Of a DNA stretch of 64,000 nt, positions 1 to 9,087 are shown in pieces. The notes beneath the pieces are model-generated. The model was not told the origin of the DNA, made no database searches, and worked only from the letters and a program-made list of their open reading frames with translations. Each line of letters opens with the position of its first letter. The first letter of the stretch is position 1. The stretch lies in assembly GCA_033391075.1 (NCBI GenBank), contig JAWPMV010000001.1, forward strand, positions 2,976,001 to 3,040,000, in the 5' to 3' direction. Origin of the DNA: Bacteroidia bacterium. GTDB taxonomy: Bacteria; Bacteroidota; Bacteroidia; J057. Position numbers and translations under genes: made by a program.

Positions 1-134
1 ATGATGGAAGTAGAGATGTATTTGTGCATTATTCTGCTTCAGAGGAACAGTTGAATGAGGGCGACAAAGTGAATTACGAGCTCGAAGAAACCGACAAAGG
101 CCTGAACGCAATAAACGTAACTTTCCAGGAATAA
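1..134 (+). CDS. Cold-shock domain protein, C-terminal part (cut by window edge)
   Basis: Reading from base 3, the fragment encodes about 43 residues with DVFVHYSA near the start and a short beta-strand tail ending VTFQE before a TAA at 132-134. The DVFVHxSA stretch is the second RNA-binding motif (RNP2-like) of CspA-type cold-shock proteins, which bind single-stranded nucleic acids as RNA chaperones. The start codon and first RNP motif lie outside the window. A strong hairpin terminator follows directly. The family is clear; which csp paralogue it is cannot be told. Confidence 0.8.
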   Translation, partial: DGSRDVFVHYSASEEQLNEGDKVNYELEETDKGLNAINVTFQE

Positions 135-161
135 GCATTCCATGGAACAACAGGGAAAACA

Positions 162-193
162 GGTCCGGAATTTTATTCCGGACCCTTTTTTTT
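162..193 (+). terminator. Rho-independent terminator after the cold-shock gene
   Basis: A perfect 9-bp stem (GGTCCGGAA with TTCCGGACC, loop TTTTA) is followed by CTTTTTTTT. It sits 28 bases after the cold-shock stop codon. The T run overlaps the stop codon of the convergent gene at 192-389. On that strand only a weaker T tract (GTTTTCCC) follows the stem, so it mainly serves the plus strand. Confidence 0.9.
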
Positions 194-389
194 ATCCTAT
201 CTTTTCTTCTTCCTGATCTTTTTCTTCTTCCTCTTTTTCGACCATTTCCACATGGTTTTCTTCTGGCAATTGTTGCCGATGTTGGCTTTGAAAGGGAGCG
301 GCTCCTGTAAGTCCAATTCCCGTACAAGCCAGCATAATAAGCAGGACGTATGCAATGATCTTGAGAATCCTCTTTATTTTTTTAAACAT
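192..389 (-). CDS. Small single-pass membrane protein with acidic tail
   Basis: This 65-residue product has a basic start (MFKKIKRILK), one hydrophobic segment at about residues 11-32 (AYVLLIMLACTGIGLTGAA), and a C-terminal half dominated by Glu (EEEEKDQEEEK). The hydrophobic segment contains LACTGIGLTG, which could be a lipobox (LAC) or simply a membrane helix. No enzymatic family is recognised. It converges on the cold-shock terminator. The basic N-terminus plus membrane span supports a real gene over the overlapping plus-strand frame. Function unknown. Confidence 0.6.
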   Translation of the reverse strand: MFKKIKRILKIIAYVLLIMLACTGIGLTGAAPFQSQHRQQLPEENHVEMVEKEEEEKDQEEEKIG

Positions 390-455
390 ATCAGTAATAC
401 CTTAAACTTCTGCCAAAGCAGAAATGAGAAATTAAGCCCACAGATGGGCGAAACT

Positions 456-866
456 TTAGGAAATACTGATAAAGGGAATTTCCTCCGAGCTATAGAGGAT
501 AAGGGGAAAGTTTCCTGTCTTAAGTTTACAGGAATTGAGAAAGTCTGAGATATAATTCTGCCTTTCCAGCTCAATCAAAGCCAGGCTTTGCTGGATCATT
601 AGAGATCGCAGAAAATCTGTCCTAAGTGTTGGCCATGCGGCTGAGGCTGGATGAATATTGGGAGAAGATTTATCAACTTTTGTTAACTGTTCTTCTTGCT
701 CAGCTTCCTGAGCCTGGGCTACCCATTCTATATAGGCAATCTCAGCATGCGAAAGCGGAGCTTCTGCCAGGCTTCCATTAAGATTGAATGAAGCGAGAAA
801 CAGAAATACAAGCAATAGGTACTCCGGGAGCACCCTCAATCTGCCAATTTTTCTGAATTTCTTCAT
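456..866 (-). CDS. Small secreted protein of unknown function
   Basis: The 136-residue product starts with a basic stretch and a hydrophobic signal-like segment (about residues 14-34, ending SLAEA), which predicts export. The mature part has a Glu/Ala-rich helix (AQAQEAEQEEQ) and a Cys near the end, with no family I recognise. It lies upstream of the 65-residue membrane protein on the same strand, 66 bases away, so they may be co-transcribed. A frame on the same strand at 374-574 overlaps its end but looks like a shadow. Confidence 0.55.
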   Translation of the reverse strand: MKKFRKIGRLRVLPEYLLLVFLFLASFNLNGSLAEAPLSHAEIAYIEWVAQAQEAEQEEQLTKVDKSSPNIHPASAAWPTLRTDFLRSLMIQQSLALIELERQNYISDFLNSCKLKTGNFPLILYSSEEIPFISIS

Positions 867-1205
867 ATAAATATATATACGCTTCCCTAGCTCCAGGGAT
901 TCAATAAATCTTAATCTCCCTAATCAATAAAAACTTTTATTCGCTCTCAGGCAACTGATTCGCCATAAAATCCATTATATAGTTGACACACTAATTCGCT
1001 AAAACCAAAAATACACGTCTCCCTAAAACAAATCTTTCTTAAACCTTATTGTTCTCAATCTCATTCCTGAATAATACTTCAGGGAATGCCAAGATTTTTT
1101 TTCAAGCCTATTCTTAAAGAAGAATCAAGGATGGGAAATCTATGCCCAAAAAGTACTGTCAATCACGATAAAATTAAATAAACCACCTTAATCTAATCTA
1201 ACATT
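867..1205. other. Divergent intergenic region
   Basis: This 339-base AT-rich gap lies between divergently transcribed genes and holds no convincing ORF or RNA gene. One exact Bacteroidota -7 box for the minus strand (TATTTTTG, plus-strand 1006-1013) has a TTTG 15 bases further upstream, shorter than the usual spacing of about 19, so it is only a weak promoter candidate for the gene starting at 866. A short palindrome TTCTT-AAAG-AAGAA lies near 1111-1124. Confidence 0.4.
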
Positions 1206-2021
1206 ATGAAGTTTCACATCTATTCTATCCTCTGCCTACTCCTATTTTCAATTAGCTCGTGCGAAGAGGATGCTCTTCCTGTTTTACAATCAACAAATTT
1301 GGTATCCAGCATAAAAGTTATAGACTATAACAATGATGGGAATGCAGCTGATCTGATCCTCCTTTTTAGCGTTGATAATCCGACAGAAGCGGATCAGGTT
1401 CAAATATTTTTAAGTAAAAGTCCAGACCTTTCTACTATAGATAGAGCGTTTGTCGATAATATTCCTGCAACTAGTCTTATGAGTGTAGATTTATCTGGAA
1501 CGGAGTATGATATTAGTCTTTCTGCAAATTTGACGGATATAGACGGAAATGCCATAGAAACCGATACAGAATACCTGCTGGGTTTCCTTGTTGTAGCAAA
1601 TGGGGAAAAACTGCTTAATCAGGAATTTGCCCAGACAAGTTTAATCAACCAACATTTTCTAAATGGTGATTATCAGGGAACCTGGAGAGACCAACTCTAT
1701 TCAGAATTTGTGGTAAGTGCAAAAATCCGTTTGAGCTTATCAGGCGGAAGAGCAGGAGGTGAATTTTTCTATCGAGCCAATTTTGAATCTTGCTGTGAAG
1801 GAACAAATGACGGAAGTATTTCTTTCACCTTAAAAGACGATGGCAGTCTGGAAAACTTCAGGTATTTACAGGAAGTTGTCAACTTCAATGGAGGCCCCTG
1901 CGATGGGACCTATACAGGAGAAGGCAGCATCAAAGATTATACTACCCTGGTTTTCGATTTCACAGGAGAAGACTGTGAAGGCCCTCATGGAGAAGGACAA
2001 CTCATCCTAAAAAAGGAATAA
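1206..2021 (+). CDS. Outer-surface lipoprotein of unknown function
   Basis: The 271-residue product opens with a type II signal peptide: MKFHIYSILCLLLFSISSC, with the lipidation Cys at residue 19 followed by acidic EED. Residues about 30-150 look like a beta-sandwich (DYNNDGNAADLILLFSV, then alternating strands). The C-terminal 120 residues are rich in Gly and Asp and contain a Cys pair (ESCCEG) plus two more Cys (GGPCDG, GEDCEG), perhaps forming disulfides. No named family is recognised. It stands alone between divergent and convergent neighbours. Confidence 0.75.
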   Translation: MKFHIYSILCLLLFSISSCEEDALPVLQSTNLVSSIKVIDYNNDGNAADLILLFSVDNPTEADQVQIFLSKSPDLSTIDRAFVDNIPATSLMSVDLSGTEYDISLSANLTDIDGNAIETDTEYLLGFLVVANGEKLLNQEFAQTSLINQHFLNGDYQGTWRDQLYSEFVVSAKIRLSLSGGRAGGEFFYRANFESCCEGTNDGSISFTLKDDGSLENFRYLQEVVNFNGGPCDGTYTGEGSIKDYTTLVFDFTGEDCEGPHGEGQLILKKE

Positions 2022-2091
2022 TTTCCGATTCGGTTTCTCCTGAATCAAAAGTCCTCTTACGGGAATTCAGGGGGAAGTGGATGTCAAAACA

Positions 2092-2144
2092 AACAGAGGC
2101 CGAGAAACAAGCTAAATATTCAAGCCTGGATCTCTGCCTCTGTT
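2092..2144. terminator. Long inverted repeat between convergent genes, probable terminator
   Basis: The arms at 2092-2105 (AACAGAGGCCGAGA) and 2131-2144 (TCTCTGCCTCTGTT) pair at 13 of 14 positions around a 25-base loop. On the minus strand the stem is followed by TTGTTTTGAC, which fits a terminator for the cupin gene. On the plus strand CTATATATT follows. It could serve both strands of this tail-to-tail pair. The large loop is unusual for a simple terminator. Confidence 0.5.
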
Positions 2145-2173
2145 CTATATATTAAGCTTCAACAAGCTATTAT

Positions 2174-2611
2174 TTAGTCTTCAGAATTTCTGTCATAGGG
2201 AATAATATTATCCCATTCATCTGCAGCCGAACGAGCCACAAATGCAACAACTTCTTCTGTATCGCTTAGATTGAAGACCTCATGAGGCACTCCGGGAGCT
2301 ATGTAGATAAAATCTCCGGCTTCATTGTCAAGAATCTTTTTGAGCCCTTTCCCAAACTCATGCCGAACTTTTCCTTTCAGAATATAGAGGATAAGTTCAA
2401 ATCCATCATGAATATGCGCCGCTGCAACTCCACCAGGAGGTATGGTCGCAATATTGGCAGATAACTTAGTGGTTCCTACATTTTTGGCCGACATCCCTTG
2501 CTTATAGTGGATGCCATTCCAATTTCTCCTATTCCCACCTCCGCGTATCGTAAGAATACCGCCATGATCCTCCACGGCACTGGAATCAACTTGATCTCGT
2601 GGGTCTTTCAT
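2174..2611 (-). CDS. Cupin-domain protein
   Basis: The 145-residue product is a single small beta-barrel cupin. The first cupin motif is seen as HIHDGFELILYILKGKVRHEFG (about residues 66-87), with metal-ligand His residues and Glu. The second is GDFIYIAPGVPHEVFNLSD (about 98-116), with the third His. Such proteins bind a metal and act as small dioxygenases, isomerases or sensors; the substrate cannot be told. Its start lies 8 bases after the CNNM gene stop, so the two form a minus-strand operon. Confidence 0.8.
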   Translation of the reverse strand: MKDPRDQVDSSAVEDHGGILTIRGGGNRRNWNGIHYKQGMSAKNVGTTKLSANIATIPPGGVAAAHIHDGFELILYILKGKVRHEFGKGLKKILDNEAGDFIYIAPGVPHEVFNLSDTEEVVAFVARSAADEWDNIIPYDRNSED

Positions 2612-2619
2612 CTTATTTC

Positions 2620-3693
2620 TTATTCAATGAGTCCTAGTTTTTTTGCTCTTTCTTCCCATTTTTTACGGGCAAAGGATTGAAGATCCGAAACGGAATCCGT
2701 TTCATCCATGATCTCTAGTCCAAATAAGGTTTCTATAACATCCTCCAAAGTCACAAGACCTGTAATAGCCCCATACTCATCAGCTACAACTGCCATATGG
2801 CCACGCTGATCATTCAGGACTTCAAATACCTGCCTAAGCGTCTGTTTTTTGGACAACACAGGAATTTCTCTTTTAATTGATGACAATTTTTCCTTCCCGC
2901 TTCCTTCCAGCATTCCCTCCAACATATCACTTTTAAGAATGAAACCCGTCACAACATCTTTGCTATCCTTATATAAAGGTATGCGAGAGAAAACCAGATT
3001 TTTCTGAGTTTTATAAAATTCTTCCAGACTCGTGTTTTCTTCAGCCATGATCATAACTGGACGAGGAGTCATGACATCTTCTGCAGTCAGGCGATCATAC
3101 TCTAACACATTTCGAATCAACTCCACATCCCCTTCGGTGATTTCCCCGCTTTCATTTACCACCTCTGCCATAGCTGCGAAATCCTGCTTGCTAAATACAC
3201 TTTTGGATTTGTCCTTCTTAAGCAGTTTGGTGATTTGGTTACTCAGCCATACAAAGGGCTTCAAAATGAGCAAAAGGAAATTTAAGCTTCTAGCGGTAAA
3301 AGGTGCCCATTCTTTCCATCTATTTGCCCCTAAAGTTTTAGGAATAATCTCAGACAAAAATAAGATAGCCAGCGTCATCACAGTTGCAATGATAGACTCC
3401 ATCGGAATTTGGAATCCAAATATATCCAATCCGCCATCTCCAAAAACAGCTCCAGCCTGCGCTCCTACCCCAATTGCACCTACTGTATGAGCAATTGTAT
3501 TTAGCGTTAAAATAGCTGAAAGAGGTTTGTCTATATCTTTCTTCAGATTTGCAATTAAATTTCCTACAGCAGGAGCTTCATTTTGCTTCCTTTTTATGTA
3601 AGATGGAGTAATTGATAAAAGAACCGCTTCCCAAACGGAACACAGAAAAGAGAATATAATTGAAAGGGCAAAAAAGCCCAAAAGTAAGCCCAT
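2620..3693 (-). CDS. CNNM/CorC-family membrane protein with CBS pair (DUF21)
   Basis: The 357-residue product has an N-terminal DUF21 transmembrane domain (residues about 1-160, beginning MGLLLGFFALSIIFSFLCSVWEAVLLS). A tandem CBS domain follows (about 195-330: LTAEDVMTPRP, GHMAVVADEYGAITGLVTLEDVIETLFG). The architecture is that of CNNM/MpfA/CorC proteins, implicated in Mg2+ or Co2+ efflux, with the CBS pair as a nucleotide sensor. The C-terminal CorC_HlyC transporter-associated domain often found in the family is missing, so this is the short form. First gene of a pair with the cupin. Confidence 0.88.
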   Translation of the reverse strand: MGLLLGFFALSIIFSFLCSVWEAVLLSITPSYIKRKQNEAPAVGNLIANLKKDIDKPLSAILTLNTIAHTVGAIGVGAQAGAVFGDGGLDIFGFQIPMESIIATVMTLAILFLSEIIPKTLGANRWKEWAPFTARSLNFLLLILKPFVWLSNQITKLLKKDKSKSVFSKQDFAAMAEVVNESGEITEGDVELIRNVLEYDRLTAEDVMTPRPVMIMAEENTSLEEFYKTQKNLVFSRIPLYKDSKDVVTGFILKSDMLEGMLEGSGKEKLSSIKREIPVLSKKQTLRQVFEVLNDQRGHMAVVADEYGAITGLVTLEDVIETLFGLEIMDETDSVSDLQSFARKKWEERAKKLGLIE

Positions 3694-3873
3694 GGTATTC
3701 TTATTTTATGATTGCTTGTGCTTCTATTTTCAACAAAGATGTAAAAAATATTCTAAACCCATTTTCCCCTCTGCAAACGAGATCGCTGAATCTATAAAAG
3801 GGAGGTATTTTAGTACTAATTCCTCAGAAAAATATATAGATCTTATTTAAGATTTTTTGATCTACATCTGCCT

Positions 3874-6285
3874 ATGAAGTATGTGCGATGCTTACTTCTT
3901 CTAATATCTGTTTGTTGTAGCCTAAATCTGCAAGCACAAAAGAAGGAGGTAATCACTTTTGGGAAATTCTTCGCTAAGAAAGCCGGAGGAGCAGTCTTTT
4001 TAAAAGGGGTGGTAAAAGACCCTGAAAGTGGTAAGCCAATAGAAGGTGCCAGTGTCAGGATAGATAGCCTGAGTATGGGCACAAAAACAGATACAAAAGG
4101 TGCCTACGGTCTGATAATGCCCATAGGAGAATATACCGTAGAGGTCAGTCATCCGGAAATGAAAAGTATCCAACAGCGAATCATCATCTATGATGATGGG
4201 ATTTTGGATTTCGGACTGGATTCACGGGCCTATAGTTTGCGTGAAGTAGTGATAGAATCCACCATAGACAATGAAAATGTCAGTGGGACAGCAGCAGGGG
4301 TTAATAGGTTACAGATCAAGGAAATCAAATCTTTGCCAGCCTTTCTGGGAGAAGTGGATGTGATTAAAAGTCTTTTACTCCTGCCGGGAGTAAGTACGGT
4401 AGGAGAAGGTTCCTCGGGTTTCAATGTAAGAGGAGGAAGAATTGATCAGAACCTGGTTCAATTTGAAGGAGCAACCTTATTCAATCCTTCTCATGCCTTG
4501 GGTTTCTTTTCGGCTTTCAATGCAGATGTTGTCGAAAACTTTACCCTCTATAAAGGAAGCGTTCCAGCACAATTTGGAGGAAGAGCTTCTTCCGTTCTTG
4601 ATATCAAAGCTCGTCCAGGCAACTATGATAAATTTTCAGTAAAAGGAGGTATTGGCATTGTAAGTAGCAGATTGGTAGCTGAAGGCCCCATCAAAAAAGG
4701 GAAGACTTCATTTCTAGCAGGTTTTCGGGCATCTTATTCAGATTGGATGCTAAACCTTATCCAGCAACCGGAAATTCAAGCCAGTTCAGCTTCTTTCCAT
4801 GATGTCAACCTTATCCTCAACCACAAAGTTAATCTGGATAATATCCTGACTCTCTCATATTATAGAAGCAATGATTTCTTCCGCTATTCAGAAGAATTTG
4901 GTTTCCAATACGGAACCAATGTCGGCAGTTTGAAATGGAACCACATTTTCTCCAACAGATTTTCAAGTACCAGTTTCATTGTTGCCGGTGATTATAAGAG
5001 TAATTCTTTTGTTCCCGATGGTCCCCTCGCTTTCAATCTGGATAATGGAATCCGATATTATCAGTTCAAACAAGACTTCTTCTATGTACCGAATAATCAC
5101 GCAATACATGCCGGAATTGAGGGAAATTTTAATGACATGAAACCTGACATCCTGAGTAAACGTGGAGATGGGAGTGGCATAGTTCCAGAAGAGGTTCAGA
5201 AAGACAGGAGCAGGGAATTTGCCATTTACTTTAATGACGAATGGGAGTTCAGCAGCAGAATTAGTATGAATTTGGGCTTGCGCTATGCCTTTTATCAGCA
5301 AGTGGGCGAAGAACAATTTTACCAATATGCTGAAGGTAGCAGCAGGAGCGTTTTTGATATCATTGATACCGTGAATTACAGTAAGGGTCAGGTTGTCCAA
5401 AATTATCAGGGACTTGAACCCCGCTTTTCAATGAAATTGCAGGCAAGCGATCAGTCCTCTATCAAACTCAGCTACAATCGGCTCAGGCAATACATTCATT
5501 TGGTATCCAATAGTACGGCTCCTACACCGGTCGATATTTGGCAAGTTAGTACGCCTTATATTCCTCCTCAGACTGCCGACAACTTCTCCATAGGTTACTA
5601 CCAGAATTTTTATCAAAACGTATTCGAAAGTTCGATTGAATTCTACTATAAAAATATCCAGAACCTGATCGACTTTAAAGACTTTCCCGATCTCCTACTA
5701 AACGATCATATAGAAACAGATTTAATCAGCGGAACGGGACGAGCATATGGAGGAGAATTTTACCTCAGGCGAAAAGCAGGAAGATGGACGGGATGGATTT
5801 CATATGCCTATACCCGTTCGGAAATTCAGATAGAAAATGATGATCCGGAATTGGAGATAAATGAAGGGGAATGGTATCCTACCAGCTATGACCAACCTCA
5901 TAGTTTAAGCATAGTAGGTAAACGTCAATTGGAAAAGAAAAGCTATTTCTCTTTCAATTTCACCTATCGAACCGGCCGACCTATTACGGGTTTGATCTCT
6001 ACCTATAATCAGAATAATAGCCCCATCCCTCATTTCTCCGAACGGAATCAATACCGGATACCAGATTACATCAGACTGGACCTTTCTCTGGTATTGGCCA
6101 TTCCTCCCAAGGAGGGGAAAAATCTTGAAAGTAATGTGGCAATTTCTGTTTATAATCTTTTGGCGCGCCGAAATGCATATTCGGTCTTCTACCAAAGACC
6201 TAACCGCATAGTTATCCCCAAAGCATTTCAGCTTTCTGTTTTGGGCAGTGCTTTTCCCTCTGTTACCTACAATTTCAATTTCTAA
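3874..6285 (+). CDS. TonB-dependent outer-membrane receptor with carboxypeptidase-like N-terminal domain
   Basis: The 803-residue product has a signal peptide (ending LNLQAQ, about residue 22), a carboxypeptidase-D regulatory-like beta-sandwich (about 45-120: LKGVVKDPESGKPIEGASVRI), a plug domain (about 125-230: GEGSSGFNVRGGRIDQNLVQFEGA) and a C-terminal beta-barrel. The family imports ligands such as siderophores, oligosaccharides or peptides across the outer membrane with energy from TonB. The DUF4249 gene follows after 14 bases, a pairing frequent in Bacteroidota. Substrate is unknown; no SusD homologue is present, so it is not a classical glycan-uptake pair. Confidence 0.92.
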   Translation: MKYVRCLLLLISVCCSLNLQAQKKEVITFGKFFAKKAGGAVFLKGVVKDPESGKPIEGASVRIDSLSMGTKTDTKGAYGLIMPIGEYTVEVSHPEMKSIQQRIIIYDDGILDFGLDSRAYSLREVVIESTIDNENVSGTAAGVNRLQIKEIKSLPAFLGEVDVIKSLLLLPGVSTVGEGSSGFNVRGGRIDQNLVQFEGATLFNPSHALGFFSAFNADVVENFTLYKGSVPAQFGGRASSVLDIKARPGNYDKFSVKGGIGIVSSRLVAEGPIKKGKTSFLAGFRASYSDWMLNLIQQPEIQASSASFHDVNLILNHKVNLDNILTLSYYRSNDFFRYSEEFGFQYGTNVGSLKWNHIFSNRFSSTSFIVAGDYKSNSFVPDGPLAFNLDNGIRYYQFKQDFFYVPNNHAIHAGIEGNFNDMKPDILSKRGDGSGIVPEEVQKDRSREFAIYFNDEWEFSSRISMNLGLRYAFYQQVGEEQFYQYAEGSSRSVFDIIDTVNYSKGQVVQNYQGLEPRFSMKLQASDQSSIKLSYNRLRQYIHLVSNSTAPTPVDIWQVSTPYIPPQTADNFSIGYYQNFYQNVFESSIEFYYKNIQNLIDFKDFPDLLLNDHIETDLISGTGRAYGGEFYLRRKAGRWTGWISYAYTRSEIQIENDDPELEINEGEWYPTSYDQPHSLSIVGKRQLEKKSYFSFNFTYRTGRPITGLISTYNQNNSPIPHFSERNQYRIPDYIRLDLSLVLAIPPKEGKNLESNVAISVYNLLARRNAYSVFYQRPNRIVIPKAFQLSVLGSAFPSVTYNFNF

Positions 6286-6299
6286 ACAGCCCTGTATCC

Positions 6300-7355
6300 A
6301 TGAGATATATTTATTTAATATTTCTGTTTTTCATAGCCTCTTGTGTGGAGAGGATTGATTTTCCGGTCGAAAGGGAAGCAGGCATTATTGTCATTGATGG
6401 GACTTTATCAAATGAAGATGTATTGCAGCAAGTCAGGCTTGGAGCAACAGCAGCCAGCCCCAGGGTCCCCATCCCGATTTCTGATGCACAGGTCAGACTC
6501 TTTGACGGCCAGGGAAATTTCGAAAACTATGTACTTGATCCTATCAAAGAAGGAACCTATATCCTGATGGGTGAAAGATTGAAAGGCGAAATCGACAAGA
6601 CTTATTATATAGAAGTCGAACTGGCAAATGGAGAAATTTACCGTTCTCGCCCGGAACGTATGCTGGAACAACAAGCAATTCTGGAAGATATTTATTATGA
6701 TTTTAGCATCGAAAAAGAGAGCAATGGCCAGGGAATCGTTTTCGAAAATTTATATATCAATGCTTACATAGATGTAGATATGAGTCAGGCGGACAGCAGC
6801 TTCTTCCTTAAATGGGATGTAGAGGAAGTATTCTTGCTTACGCCAACGGACTTCCCTGACCCTTTCGGATATATCCCTCCTCCTTGTTTTGTTTATAAGT
6901 ATCCCAGTGATATCGACCTCAACCTTTTTGATGGCTTTCAAAATGAAATCCCTCGCTTGCAGCGATTGAAAGTGGGACGTCAAAAAATAGACTGGACTTT
7001 TCGGGAAAAACATTATTTCACGGTTCGCCAAAGAAGTATGAATCGAGAAGCCTATGAATATTGGGAGAAGGCGGATAATCTTCTATCAGCTGTTGGAAAT
7101 ATTTTTGATATTCCTCCGGCTCCACTGCCCGGAAATTTATACAACATCAATGATCCGGAAGAAGAAGTTTTGGGTTATTTCGATGTCTCTTCTACAAGCT
7201 TAAAACGCTTCAGAACCTTTAGGGAAGATATACCCCTGGATCAAATTCTTGAGTGTCTATATTCGCCCAGCAAGCGATTCGATGCCTATCCGGATTATTG
7301 CCTGGATTGTCTTTCCGTCCGTAATAGCACCCATACTCGACCTGATTTTTTCTAA
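6300..7355 (+). CDS. DUF4249-family lipoprotein, partner of the TonB receptor
   Basis: The 351-residue product begins MRYIYLIFLFFIASC, a lipoprotein signal with Cys at 15. Early residues (about 17-100) resemble a small beta-sandwich (FPVEREAGIIVIDGTLSNE, VRLGATAASPRVPIPISDAQVRLFDGQG), matching how DUF4249 proteins usually start. The C-terminus contains a Cys-rich cluster (YCLDCLS). DUF4249 proteins are commonly encoded directly after TonB receptors and probably sit on the outer membrane surface helping ligand capture. Co-transcribed with the receptor. Confidence 0.85.
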   Translation: MRYIYLIFLFFIASCVERIDFPVEREAGIIVIDGTLSNEDVLQQVRLGATAASPRVPIPISDAQVRLFDGQGNFENYVLDPIKEGTYILMGERLKGEIDKTYYIEVELANGEIYRSRPERMLEQQAILEDIYYDFSIEKESNGQGIVFENLYINAYIDVDMSQADSSFFLKWDVEEVFLLTPTDFPDPFGYIPPPCFVYKYPSDIDLNLFDGFQNEIPRLQRLKVGRQKIDWTFREKHYFTVRQRSMNREAYEYWEKADNLLSAVGNIFDIPPAPLPGNLYNINDPEEEVLGYFDVSSTSLKRFRTFREDIPLDQILECLYSPSKRFDAYPDYCLDCLSVRNSTHTRPDFF

Positions 7356-7496
7356 GCCCTCCACCCATAAAAGGAAAGCCCGAGAAGGAAAATCCCTCTC
7401 AGGCATATGAATGGTTGAATAAAGGCAAATTATATAGAGATCGTCCCCTCCTTTCACGCTTCCCTCTATGATGGATCAAAGTTCAATAATGTTGCT

Positions 7497-9005
7497 TCAA
7501 TTTGCAGAATCATTTTTCATGGCTTGTGAACTATTGTTCGAAATTGATGGACTATTGTTCCATGCCTGAATCCGAGGTAAAAAAGAAGCTCTTGCTCCTT
7601 TGTGTCTACTCCCTAGAAAAGGAAACCTATTCATTTGTCTGGCGAATCCCTTTGCGACCACATTTAAAGCCGGCTTCCCTTCCAGGGTAAATCCATGGTT
7701 TTTTCCCTCACTTTTTCCCCGACTTTTCCATTCCCAGATATGAACCCCGGATAACCATTCTTCTTCCCAAATGGTGTTGAATAAGGCTTGATAACACAGG
7801 GCTTGAGTTTTGTGGGAGATTTTTTTATACAAAGAATTGCTCACGCTATTCCATTCCCAGGGTTTCTGTCCGGCATCAGCCGTACTTTTATATCCGATCT
7901 CTGTAAATAGTACCGGTCGATCAAATCGCTCAGACAGATCTTCCAGTTCCCCTAGATGCTTTTCCCAACCTGCTTCCAGCTCAGCCAAATTCGGGTTTAT
8001 ATTTTCTGCCAGGGGAAAATATGCCTGGATGCCAATATGATCTAATTCTTTCCAGAAAGGAATACTTCCCAAATCGTCCGACCAATTGGCTGCATAGGTC
8101 AATTGTCCCTTATAAATTTTTCGAATATCCCGAATCAGACTTAGCCATTGTTCTGGTTGATCCATCACGCTTTGATTGAGCTCTGTGCCGATACACAGGA
8201 TTTCTACACCCATCTCCTGAGCCAATTCAGCATAAGGAATCATATAGCTTCGATATTCTTCAAACCAGATATCCCAGGATGCCTGGTTCACCATCTGAAT
8301 ATCCGATCTCCAACCATCTTTCACATCGGAGCTTAGCCAAATGTGAGGTTTGAGCATGAGGTAAAATCCGTGTTTCTGGGCAAGCGTAAAGTAACGCTTC
8401 AAGCGTTTCAATCGAGCAGTTCTGTTAGTCCTTCCTATGCGCGAACCCAGTTCAGGTTGATGTATGCTCTTCTGGTTAATAAAAGGAACAAAAGTGATCC
8501 ATTCTACATTATTTCGCTTAAGGATTTCCAAATCCAGGGTATCATCATTCAGATCAAAAACATGGATCCCTCTTTGTTTTCCATCTACTTTGTATAAGTC
8601 TCGGATGTGCCCTTCTTCATTTAGCACCTGATCGTCCCAGCTGTAGTCAAACTCTTCACTTTCACGATAGATACTTAAAAGATTCAGGCCGATAAAAATG
8701 AGGAAAGCAGGTAAGGCGATTTTAAGAGAAATACCTTTTACCAACTTTGGCATACCTCCTTTTTGGAAATCGGTTTTTAAATTCTGAATCAATAAATATC
8801 CTAAAAAAGGAATGAGGGCCAATAAATAGGTCAAGAGACTGGAAAAAATGATCCGCAGAGACTCCAGGTATACAGGAAGGAGTTCTTTGCCAGGCACTCG
8901 TCCACTAAAAATTAGCACAAGGAATATCAGGAGAGCTATGCCTCCCAGGCTCAATGCGTAGATAGAGATAAATCTCTTAAGGACAGGACGGGCGCGATCT
9001 GACAA
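7497..9005 (-). CDS. Membrane-anchored glycoside hydrolase, GH113-like TIM barrel
   Basis: The 502-residue product has three predicted N-terminal membrane segments (about 13-34, 50-73, 93-112), then a TIM-barrel domain from about residue 145 (RGIHVFDLNDD). It resembles GH113 beta-mannanases: LMLKPHIWL (about 216-224), GTELNQ with the likely acid/base Glu275, and LFTEIGY with the likely nucleophile Glu369. The membrane anchor suggests action at the cell envelope. GH113 is my best match; GH5-like clan A relatives are possible. The C-terminal 45 residues (Ser/Asn-rich) look disordered. It lies downstream of a sulfatase on the same strand. Confidence 0.75.
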   Translation of the reverse strand: MSDRARPVLKRFISIYALSLGGIALLIFLVLIFSGRVPGKELLPVYLESLRIIFSSLLTYLLALIPFLGYLLIQNLKTDFQKGGMPKLVKGISLKIALPAFLIFIGLNLLSIYRESEEFDYSWDDQVLNEEGHIRDLYKVDGKQRGIHVFDLNDDTLDLEILKRNNVEWITFVPFINQKSIHQPELGSRIGRTNRTARLKRLKRYFTLAQKHGFYLMLKPHIWLSSDVKDGWRSDIQMVNQASWDIWFEEYRSYMIPYAELAQEMGVEILCIGTELNQSVMDQPEQWLSLIRDIRKIYKGQLTYAANWSDDLGSIPFWKELDHIGIQAYFPLAENINPNLAELEAGWEKHLGELEDLSERFDRPVLFTEIGYKSTADAGQKPWEWNSVSNSLYKKISHKTQALCYQALFNTIWEEEWLSGVHIWEWKSRGKSEGKNHGFTLEGKPALNVVAKGFARQMNRFPFLGSRHKGARASFLPRIQAWNNSPSISNNSSQAMKNDSAN

Positions 9006-9087
9006 AACGATTCCTTGACTTTTCGCGAAAATTAAAGAAGTTTTTGATTTATATTTTTCATGGTGTCGAGAAAATCTACGGAATTGC

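Noticed and set aside
252-548. Plus-strand frame of 98 codons across the two small minus-strand genes
   Set aside because: No signal, domain or composition typical of a gene; the minus-strand frames have basic starts and membrane segments.
374-574. Minus-strand frame of 66 codons
   Set aside because: Overlaps the better supported gene 456-866 in another frame and has no recognisable feature.
7356-7496. Hairpin-like CCCGAGAAGG...CCCTCTCAGG after the DUF4249 gene
   Set aside because: Two mismatches in ten pairs and no T run; too weak to call a terminator.
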